A stretch of DNA of 5,118 bases from Desulfatitalea sp. Lineage in GTDB: Bacteria > Desulfobacterota > Desulfobacteria > Desulfobacterales > Desulfosarcinaceae. Location of the stretch: contig JABDRH010000440.1 of assembly GCA_013041835.1 (NCBI GenBank), forward strand, positions 1-5,118, in the 5' to 3' direction. A program made the translations under genes and the position numbers. Of this stretch, positions 1-5,118 are shown piece by piece. Numbering within the stretch: position 1 is the stretch's first letter; the number at the start of each line of letters is the position of its first letter. Below the pieces are notes generated by a model. The model saw only the letters and a program-made list of their open reading frames with translations. It was not told where the DNA came from and ran no database searches.

Positions 1-2245
1 GCACGTGGCAGCCGCGTTTACCCGTCGCGGTTATGCCTCACGCCCATTGTCCACGCCGGAAACGATCACGACCGACGGTACCGCCATGGCCGGATTGATG
101 TTGTTGGCGCCCCTGGCTTCGTCGACAGCTTTTGAATGGGCCCAAGCCGCTGCTTCCAGTCTCAAACACGGCTCCAGCAAAGGCCATGCGTTGCTATGCA
201 CGGTTACTCGCCTGGACGGCGGTTTCGGCTTCACGGGCAAGCCTGTGGACCATCCCGAGCAGGGGGCCTTGGCCGGTCTATCCAAGACCGCCGCCTTGGA
301 GTGGGACAAGATCAGATGTCGGGCCGTGGACCTTTCGCCGGATTGGCCGGATGAAGTCGCCGCCGAAGCGTTGGCGCGGGAAATAGCGGATTACCATGCC
401 ACCGATGATCTTGAAATCGGCCTGTCGGCCGAGGGTCGCCTGACACCGCGCATGACCGCCGAAGCACTTTCCGAAAGCATCGGTCCTCTTCAGCTCAGCG
501 AAAATGATGTGGTGGTGGTTACCGGCGGCGCTCGTGGCGTCACGGCCGAGGCTGTGGCCGCGCTGGCCCGGCGTACGCGTTGCCGCTTGGCTCTGCTGGG
601 CCGTTCACCCTTGCCGGAGAGTGAGCCTGACTGGCTGGCTGGCTTGCAGGGTGAGGCCCACATCAAGCAAGCCATTTTAAAACATGATTTCAACGGTTCG
701 GCATCATCGCCCAGGGCACTGGCTATCGCTTGCCAACGCCGGATGGCGGACCGTGATATCCTTGCTACCCTATCCGGCTTGCAGCAAGCCGGTCTTCAAG
801 TAGCCTATCATGCCGTGGACGTGCGTGATGCCGAAGCGGTACGGATGACCGTTGAGCGCATCAGGCAGGAATGGGGCGCGGTGAAAGCCATGATTCATGG
901 CGCCGGCGTACTGGCCGACCATTTGCTGGTGGACAAACAAAAACATCAATTTATCGAAGTCTACGAAACAAAAATAAGCGGGCTGGCATCCCTGTTGTCG
1001 GCCACCCAACAAGACCCATTGCGCTATGTGGTATTGTTTTCCTCCATTGCCGCCCGTACGGGTAATCCGGGCCAATGCGATTACGCCATGGCCAACGAGG
1101 CGTTGAACAAAATCGGCACCCAGTATGCCCTGGATCATCCCCAATGCAAGGTGCTGGCCATCAACTGGGGACCCTGGGATGGCGGCATGGTGACGCCATC
1201 ACTCAAACGCGTTCTTGAAAAACGCGGTGTCGACTTGATTCCCATTGCCCAAGGCGCCGCCGCCATGGTTGCCGAGATGGCGCAACCCGCGGGCGGGCCG
1301 GTCGAGATTGTCATCGGCGGTCCGCTGGGCATGCCCGCCCTAACAGATACCCAACCGACTGCAGAGGCGGTCGAAACCCAGGCCGAGCCGGCCGCCATGA
1401 CCCAGGCGGCCCAGCGTGACATCGATGCCACCCAATGTCCGGTTTTACAAGATCACCAATTGGATGGCCGGCCGGTAGTGCCCTTTGCCTTGATGGCCGA
1501 ATGGCTGGCTCACGGCGCGTTGCACGCCAATCCCGGGTTGCGTCTGCACGGCATCGATGAGTTGCGCCTGCTCAACGGCATCATCTTCGATCATCATCAA
1601 CGTCGTATCCAGCTCATGGCTGGCGCCACGGCGCGCATCGGAGAGCTTTTCGAGGTGGCGGTACAGATCCGCGACGCAAACGGCAACGGCACCAGCCGCA
1701 TTCACTCCAGTGCGAAGGCAATCCTAGCAGACCGTCTTCCCCCGGCGCCGGAGTTCCATGAAAACGGCCACTTCAACCCGAGCCCCAACCTAAGGCCCCT
1801 GGCGGAGATTTATGAGACCGTTCTTTTCCACGGCGAGACGCTGCACGGTATCAAGGAGATCATTCGCATCGGCGAACAAGGCATCACAGCGCACCTTCAG
1901 GCCGCACCGTCCCCCGATCAATGGTTGACAGAGCCCTTGCGAAGCCGCTGGATCGCTGATCCCCTCGTGCTGGATTGCGCTTTTCAAATGGCCGTCATTT
2001 GGTGCCATGAGCAACGCGGCCAGGTCTGCCTGCCTATTTATGCCGCCGCCTACCGTCAATACCGCGAGCGTTTTCCTGCCGAAGGCTGCACTGCGGTGCT
2101 CGAGGTGATCCAGACCGACGCCCACAAACTGACAGCCGACATCACCTTCCTGGACCAGGCCAGAAAAGTCATTGCCGTGATGAAAGGTTACGAGGCCGTC
2201 ATTGATCAGCAATTGTTCAAAGCATTCAGGGTAAAAGCGGCGTAG
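1..2245 (+). CDS. PfaA-like polyketide / polyunsaturated fatty acid synthase, C-terminal KR-DH part (5' partial)
   Basis: This is the C-terminal end of a large iterative synthase. The KR reduces the beta-ketoacyl chain on an acyl carrier protein with NADPH, and the DH removes water to leave a double bond. The reading frame is open to the left edge (first whole codon at 2), so the GTG at 5 is not taken as the true start. Residues below are numbered from that GTG. Residues 1-165 resemble the KR structural subdomain. The catalytic KR follows, with nucleotide-binding TGGARGVTAE at 173-182 and the tetrad K323, S347, Y360 (in DYAMAN) and N364. An insert of about 45 residues after LLGRS, ending in a DRDILATL-type helix, is typical of PfaA-type KRs. 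The DH has the HxxxGxxxxP motif (H484, G488, P493) and a second-hotdog DxxxQ motif (D657, Q661), so both domains look catalytically intact. KR-DH at the C-terminus matches PfaA architecture (KS-MAT-ACP repeats-KR-DH). The upstream domains are inferred, not seen. A different type I PKS remains possible. The stop is TAG. Confidence 0.85.
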   Translation, partial: HVAAAFTRRGYASRPLSTPETITTDGTAMAGLMLLAPLASSTAFEWAQAAASSLKHGSSKGHALLCTVTRLDGGFGFTGKPVDHPEQGALAGLSKTAALEWDKIRCRAVDLSPDWPDEVAAEALAREIADYHATDDLEIGLSAEGRLTPRMTAEALSESIGPLQLSENDVVVVTGGARGVTAEAVAALARRTRCRLALLGRSPLPESEPDWLAGLQGEAHIKQAILKHDFNGSASSPRALAIACQRRMADRDILATLSGLQQAGLQVAYHAVDVRDAEAVRMTVERIRQEWGAVKAMIHGAGVLADHLLVDKQKHQFIEVYETKISGLASLLSATQQDPLRYVVLFSSIAARTGNPGQCDYAMANEALNKIGTQYALDHPQCKVLAINWGPWDGGMVTPSLKRVLEKRGVDLIPIAQGAAAMVAEMAQPAGGPVEIVIGGPLGMPALTDTQPTAEAVETQAEPAAMTQAAQRDIDATQCPVLQDHQLDGRPVVPFALMAEWLAHGALHANPGLRLHGIDELRLLNGIIFDHHQRRIQLMAGATARIGELFEVAVQIRDANGNGTSRIHSSAKAILADRLPPAPEFHENGHFNPSPNLRPLAEIYETVLFHGETLHGIKEIIRIGEQGITAHLQAAPSPDQWLTEPLRSRWIADPLVLDCAFQMAVIWCHEQRGQVCLPIYAAAYRQYRERFPAEGCTAVLEVIQTDAHKLTADITFLDQARKVIAVMKGYEAVIDQQLFKAFRVKAA

Positions 2246-2262
2246 ATAGGCTCTGTTTCTGG

Positions 2263-2289
2263 CTTGACAAACGAAAGCGGTTTGTTAAG
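2263..2289 (+). terminator. Possible transcription-ending hairpin after the synthase gene
   Basis: A 10-bp inverted repeat starts 18 bases after the synthase stop codon. CTTGACAAAC (2263-2272) pairs with GTTTGTTAAG (2280-2289), with one G-U wobble, across the 7-base loop GAAAGCG. No T-run follows on either strand, so it is not a canonical Rho-independent terminator. It could instead be a 3'-end stabilising hairpin or a chance fold. It lies between two convergent genes, where a terminator is expected. Confidence 0.35.
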
Positions 2290-2326
2290 GGCGCAGGTAG
2301 TGGGGACGGCACAGCTTTTTGAACGT

Positions 2327-2349
2327 TCGGCCTTATTGGCCGCGGCCGA
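2327..2349. repeat. Overlapping GC-rich inverted repeats at the end of the cyclase gene
   Basis: CGGCC (2328-2332) and GGCCG (2338-2342) form a stem with the loop TTATT. TCGGCC (2327-2332) can alternatively pair with GGCCGA (2344-2349). The right-hand side also contains the self-complementary decamer GGCCGCGGCC (2338-2347). The structure lies immediately beyond the TAA stop of the leftward cyclase gene. It may stall or end the leftward transcript, but no good T-tract follows, so the terminator role is only inferred. Confidence 0.35.
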
Positions 2350-3291
2350 TTAGGGCACCGACTCCAGCATACTGACTCGGTTTCGTCCTTCCCGCTTTGA
2401 CCGATAGAGTTGCTCATCCGATTGGTTGATGATCTGCTCCATGGTCAGATGACTAACATCTTTTTGTCTTAAATTGATACAACTTACACCGAAGCTGGCT
2501 GTAATGCGGATATCCGCTTGCTCATATTGAATTCTCATCTCTTCAATACGTCGACGCAAGCGTTCGGCAAGGTTCCCAGCGCCAGCACTGTCGGTTTCGG
2601 GCAGCACAATGAGGAACTCTTCACCCCCGTAGCGAACCACCCAGTCCACCTGGTTGCGGACCTGTTCGACCATGCAATTGGCAAAAGTCTTGAGCACCAG
2701 ATCGCCTGCTTGGTGGCCGTAGGTGTCATTGACCTGTTTGAAATGGTCAATGTCCGTCATGATCAACGCGAGGGGACGCCGGTATCGTTGAGCGCGGATG
2801 ATTTCTTGGGACAATCGGTCTCCTAAAAAGGTACGATTGAAGCAGCCGGTCAAAGGATCGGTGATGGAGAGCAGGCGAATCTCCTCGTTGGCCTGTTTCA
2901 AAGATTGCTCCAGTTTGAGAATGCGGATGCCGGTTTTAATACGCGCCACCAGTTCATCCCGATCAATGGGTTTGGTCAGGTAGTCGTCTGCCCCGGCTTC
3001 CAGGCCGGAAACGATATCGGTTTTAGAGTCCCGCGAAGTAATCAGTATAATAAAAACATACCCCGCGGTCTCGCGCTCACGGATCATTCGGCAAAGTTGG
3101 GGACCATCCAACTCAGGCATCATCCAATCGGTTAGAACGATCGGGCAGAAATGCTGGTCGAAAAGAGCGATGGCTTCCTTGCCGTTAAAGGCCGGAATCA
3201 CCTTGAAACCAGCTTTGTGGAGATATTTTTGTACTACCGTTCGGGAGACGACATCGTCGTCTACTATAAGAATCGGAAAATCTTTATCCAT
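2350..3291 (-). CDS. Response regulator with GGDEF diguanylate cyclase domain (PleD-like, single receiver)
   Basis: This 313-residue soluble protein is predicted to make the second messenger c-di-GMP from two GTP when its receiver is phosphorylated. The receiver spans about residues 5-120, with acidic cluster D11-D13, phospho-acceptor D55 (in TDWMMPELDG), T85 and K107 (in LTKP). A helical, probably coiled-coil linker (about 124-142) leads into DPLTG at 145-149, the usual GGDEF entry. The cyclase has D180, N188 and D197 for metal and guanine binding, and an active-site GGEEF at 222-226, so it should be active. The product-inhibition motif RxxD is altered: R212 and D216 are separated by three residues, not two, and the normal Arg position holds N213. 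The ATG start at 3291 is supported by GAGGG (complement of 3299-3303), 7 bases upstream. No sensor kinase gene is adjacent, so the phosphodonor is unknown. It has no membrane segment or EAL/HD-GYP domain. It runs convergent to the synthase and divergent from the crotonase. Confidence 0.95.
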   Translation of the reverse strand: MDKDFPILIVDDDVVSRTVVQKYLHKAGFKVIPAFNGKEAIALFDQHFCPIVLTDWMMPELDGPQLCRMIRERETAGYVFIILITSRDSKTDIVSGLEAGADDYLTKPIDRDELVARIKTGIRILKLEQSLKQANEEIRLLSITDPLTGCFNRTFLGDRLSQEIIRAQRYRRPLALIMTDIDHFKQVNDTYGHQAGDLVLKTFANCMVEQVRNQVDWVVRYGGEEFLIVLPETDSAGAGNLAERLRRRIEEMRIQYEQADIRITASFGVSCINLRQKDVSHLTMEQIINQSDEQLYRSKREGRNRVSMLESVP

Positions 3292-3304
3292 TTATATGCC
3301 CTCG

Positions 3305-3416
3305 AACCGGGTTCATTGCACTGATAATGTGCATATCCATCCGCGTTTTCATATCCCGTGGGTTTGGCAGGATACCTGTTTTTATCAAATAAGATGAATA
3401 CGTGCAACTGCCGGTT
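3305..3416. repeat. Mirrored AACCGG / TTGCAC motifs in the divergent intergenic region
   Basis: AACCGG (3305-3310) followed by TTGCAC (3316-3321) recurs in inverted orientation as GTGCAA (3402-3407) followed by CCGGTT (3411-3416). The internal spacings are 5 and 3 bases. Each end also forms its own small dyad: GAACCGGGTTC (3304-3314) and GGTTGAACC (3413-3421). TGCAC (3317-3321) also faces GTGCA (3329-3333) across 7 bases. The left copy lies just upstream of the cyclase ribosome-binding site, and the right copy ends 12 bases before the -35 box of the rightward promoter. They could be operator sites for a regulator of both genes. The short, unequal arms mean chance cannot be excluded. Confidence 0.3.
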
Positions 3417-3427
3417 GAACCACTTGA

Positions 3428-3456
3428 TTGACCCCGGGAGAAAGAATTGGTACTAT
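3428..3456 (+). promoter_or_regulatory. Putative sigma70-type promoter for the crotonase / acyl-CoA synthetase genes
   Basis: A -35 element TTGACC (3428-3433) and a -10 element TACTAT (3451-3456) are separated by the ideal 17 bases. Each matches five of six consensus positions. Transcription would begin near 3463, giving a leader of roughly 57 bases before the crotonase ATG. No comparably good promoter was found for the leftward cyclase gene in the same intergenic stretch. Confidence 0.6.
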
Positions 3457-3505
3457 TTGCCGTGATCCGACTGTCCTTCCTTCAAGCACGCTATGACCTA
3501 TAATT

Positions 3506-3511
3506 GAGGAG
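3506..3511 (+). promoter_or_regulatory. Ribosome-binding site of the crotonase gene
   Basis: GAGGAG lies 8 bases before the ATG at 3520 and is a strong match to the 16S rRNA 3' end. It supports this ATG as the start, and the protein then begins directly at the expected N-terminal beta strand of the crotonase fold. Confidence 0.7.
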
Positions 3512-3519
3512 ATAGCCCC

Positions 3520-4296
3520 ATGGAGCTTGAAACCGTTCGTTATCTGAAGTCCGAGCATATCGCCACCGTCATCCTCAACCGTCCCGATGTACTCAATGCG
3601 ATGAACAAACAACTCTGGCTCGACTTGCAGGACGCCCTGGCCGACGCCCGCCGGGATAGCGAGGTTAAAGTCGTTGTGATCACGGGCCAGGGCCGGGCCT
3701 TCTCCTCGGGCGCCGATCTGAAAGAATCAAAATTGCGCTCCCCTGAAGCTTACCGGGACTACCTCGAATCACTGCAGCGCGTTTCCCGCCAGATCATCCG
3801 TTTTCCAAAGCCGACCATTGCCGCCATCAACGGCTACGCCCTGGGTTCGGGATATGAGTTGGCCCTGGCCTGTGACATCCGCCTGGCTGCCGAAAATGCG
3901 AAAATCGGCTCGCCCGAAGCACGCGTGGCCTCTTCGATTACCGGCGGCGCCCTCCGGCTTATCCAGGATTTGGTCGGGCCGGGCAAGGCAAAGGAGCTGC
4001 TCTTTACAGCAACATCCATCGATGGCTTCGAGGCGGAACGTATCGGACTGGTGAACAAAGTGGTGGCAGCAGATGATTTAATGGAAGTGACATACCGGAT
4101 GGCGGCCAGCATCGCGCAAAATTCGCCATTTTCACTGAAGATGATCAAACGTGGCCTGCGGTTGGCCCAGGGCGAAGCCAGCCTGGAAGCCCTGATGGAC
4201 TTCGAGGTGGAAGCCTGCCTGGCTTGCGTGGGCACCCGGGACCGCACGGCTGCCCTGGAAACCTTTGAAAAGCGCAAAGAAAATGGAAGGTCCTGA
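3520..4296 (+). CDS. Enoyl-CoA hydratase/isomerase family protein (crotonase)
   Basis: This complete 258-residue cytoplasmic enzyme is predicted to add water to, or isomerise, a 2-enoyl-CoA, as in beta-oxidation. Its length is normal for a single-domain crotonase. The first oxyanion-hole segment is FSSGADLKE (61-69, with A65 in the key position). The second is GYALGSGYELALACD (105-119). Two acidic residues, E113 and E133 (in GSPEARV), are 20 apart, as are the catalytic pair Glu144/Glu164 of rat mitochondrial enoyl-CoA hydratase, which favours true hydratase chemistry. The middle glycine of the usual GGG before the first Glu is Ser110; the oxyanion hole uses the backbone there, so activity need not be lost. 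After E133 the sequence reads VASSITGGALRL instead of the common LG-x-IPGAGGTQRL, which points to a divergent subfamily. The substrate therefore cannot be named. The gene has its own promoter and ribosome-binding site, and its stop overlaps the next start. Confidence 0.93.
   Translation: MELETVRYLKSEHIATVILNRPDVLNAMNKQLWLDLQDALADARRDSEVKVVVITGQGRAFSSGADLKESKLRSPEAYRDYLESLQRVSRQIIRFPKPTIAAINGYALGSGYELALACDIRLAAENAKIGSPEARVASSITGGALRLIQDLVGPGKAKELLFTATSIDGFEAERIGLVNKVVAADDLMEVTYRMAASIAQNSPFSLKMIKRGLRLAQGEASLEALMDFEVEACLACVGTRDRTAALETFEKRKENGRS
4285..4290 (+). promoter_or_regulatory. Ribosome-binding site deciding the acyl-CoA synthetase start
   Basis: GGAAGG inside the last codons of the crotonase gene lies 5 bases before the ATG at 4296 and 11 before the in-frame ATG at 4302. 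The spacing favours 4296. That start overlaps the crotonase TGA by one base, an arrangement typical of translational coupling. Confidence 0.6.
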
Positions 4297-5118
4297 TGCT
4301 TATGGAAAAAGTGATGCGGCCCCGATCGGTGGCCGTAGTGGGTGCGTCCCGGACTCCCACCAAGCGCGGCTACCAGGCGATCCGCACCCTGCTGGATGAA
4401 AAGTACGACGGAAAAATCTACCCCATCAATCCCAAAGAGCAATCCATCATGGGATACACCTGTTATTCCACCATTTCCGACATCGAAGCCCCGGTGGACA
4501 TGGCCCTTATCGCCACACCGGCGGCAACGGTACCTGGAATACTCAGGGAATGTGGCCAAAAGGGTGTGGCCGGGGCCGTTATCCTGGCCGGCGGCTTCAG
4601 GGAAAGCGGCAGCCGGGGCAAGCAACTGGAAGAAGAGATGGTGGCGGTGGCGCGCGAACATAACATCCGCATCATCGGCCCCAACACCTCCGGCATGCTC
4701 AATCTGGTGGACAACTTGAACCTGGTGGGACTGCGCGATGCACCCAAGGGGGACATCGCCCTGCTCAGCCAGAGCGGCAACATGGCCCTGAGCATAATCA
4801 CCGAGGCCAAATTAAAGAGCCGAAAGGGTTTCTCCTATTATGTGGGCGTGGGCAACGAAGCAGATATACGCTTTCACGAATATCTTGAATTTTTCCGAAA
4901 AGATCCGGATACGAAGGCAATCTTGATGTACGTGGAGGGCATGCGTGAAGGACGGCGCTTTCTGCAGCAGGCCTACTTGACGACCCAGGAAAAACCCATC
5001 GTATTGCTCAAAAGCGGCCGCTCGGCCACCGGTCGGCGGTCGGCCGGCTCCCACACCGGCGCCATGGCGGGCATGTCCGAAGTGGCCCAAGGCGCCTTTA
5101 AACGGGCCGGCATCGTGG
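4296..5118 (+). CDS. Acyl-CoA synthetase (NDP-forming), N-terminal part (3' partial)
   Basis: This enzyme family interconverts acyl-CoA + ADP + phosphate with free acid + CoA + ATP through a phosphohistidine, and so can either activate acids or conserve energy by substrate-level phosphorylation. The 274 visible codons cover a Rossmann-type CoA-binding domain, with SVAVVGAS at 11-18 and PINPKE in the next strand, then an IIGPNTSGM segment. A succinyl-CoA-ligase-like domain follows, with LLSQSGNMA. The key residues are E214 (in YVEGMREG) and H253 (in GSHTGAMAG). Their 39-residue spacing equals that of the active-site pair Glu218/His257 in the Pyrococcus furiosus ADP-forming acetyl-CoA synthetase alpha subunit, so H253 is the likely phosphorylated residue. 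The frame is open at the window edge. Whether an ATP-grasp (beta) domain is fused downstream or encoded separately cannot be seen. The one-base overlap with the crotonase suggests that both act on related acyl-CoAs; the substrate is unknown. Confidence 0.93.
   Translation, partial: MLMEKVMRPRSVAVVGASRTPTKRGYQAIRTLLDEKYDGKIYPINPKEQSIMGYTCYSTISDIEAPVDMALIATPAATVPGILRECGQKGVAGAVILAGGFRESGSRGKQLEEEMVAVAREHNIRIIGPNTSGMLNLVDNLNLVGLRDAPKGDIALLSQSGNMALSIITEAKLKSRKGFSYYVGVGNEADIRFHEYLEFFRKDPDTKAILMYVEGMREGRRFLQQAYLTTQEKPIVLLKSGRSATGRRSAGSHTGAMAGMSEVAQGAFKRAGIV

Noticed and set aside
5..7. GTG at position 5 as the real start of the synthase gene
   Set aside because: The frame is open to the window edge. 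The protein begins inside a KR structural region, and no ribosome-binding site can be judged from four bases, so the gene almost certainly begins further left.
770..1144. Antisense open frames opposite the synthase gene, this one and the one at 1790-2212
   Set aside because: Their translations show no recognisable motifs and lie wholly opposite conserved KR and DH motifs, so they are shadow frames.
2265..2270. A perfect TTGACA -35 box after the synthase stop
   Set aside because: No -10-like hexamer lies 16-18 bases downstream and no rightward gene follows. The bases are better explained as part of the hairpin at 2263-2289.
3368..3383. CAGG-ATA-CCTG followed by TTTTT, resembling a small terminator
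   Set aside because: The perfect stem is only 4 bp and the loop 3 bases, and no rightward gene lies directly upstream for it to terminate.
3292..3420. A leftward sigma70 or sigma54 promoter for the cyclase gene
   Set aside because: Only weak matches were seen, such as TTGCAC with a poor -10 at 17 bases, and no GG-N10-GC element. Nothing was good enough to call.
3834..4661. A 275-codon open frame on the - strand, opposite the crotonase and synthetase genes
   Set aside because: It overlaps two strongly recognisable + strand genes over its whole length and shows no known domain or start signal. Long antisense frames are common in GC-rich coding DNA.

Overview
The window looks like chromosomal DNA from a GC-rich anaerobic proteobacterium-like lineage. 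The best guess is a sulfate-reducing or syntrophic member of Desulfobacterota (Desulfosarcina/Desulfococcus-like). This is inferred from the combination of a PfaA-like secondary-lipid synthase, a PleD-like GGDEF response regulator, and a crotonase coupled to an ADP-forming acyl-CoA synthetase. No marker gene fixes the taxonomy.

Layout: (1) Positions 1-2245, + strand: the 3' part of a large multidomain polyketide/polyunsaturated-fatty-acid-type synthase. It carries a ketoreductase (KR) with its structural subdomain, then a C-terminal double-hotdog dehydratase (DH). The 5' end of the gene lies outside the window. (2) Positions 2246-2349: a short convergent intergenic region with two hairpin-forming inverted repeats. 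(3) Positions 3291-2350, - strand: a complete response regulator with a receiver and a GGDEF diguanylate cyclase domain. (4) Positions 3292-3519: a divergent intergenic region with a good sigma70-type promoter for the rightward genes and several short dyad motifs. (5) Positions 3520-4296, + strand: a complete enoyl-CoA hydratase/isomerase (crotonase). (6) Positions 4296-5118, + strand: the N-terminal 274 codons of an NDP-forming acyl-CoA synthetase, cut off by the window end. Its start overlaps the crotonase stop by one base.

How the genes may work together: the crotonase and acyl-CoA synthetase form a translationally coupled pair and probably act on the same acyl-CoA in a beta-oxidation-like or acid/CoA-thioester route. 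The synthase builds acyl chains by successive ketoreduction and dehydration, and the cyclase makes the second messenger c-di-GMP. Nothing in the sequence links the cyclase functionally to either neighbour. I found no mobile element, CRISPR array, RNA gene or clearly undescribed system. The most interesting items are the PfaA-like synthase with no pfaB/pfaC downstream, the altered inhibitory site in the cyclase, and the mirrored motifs in the divergent promoter region.
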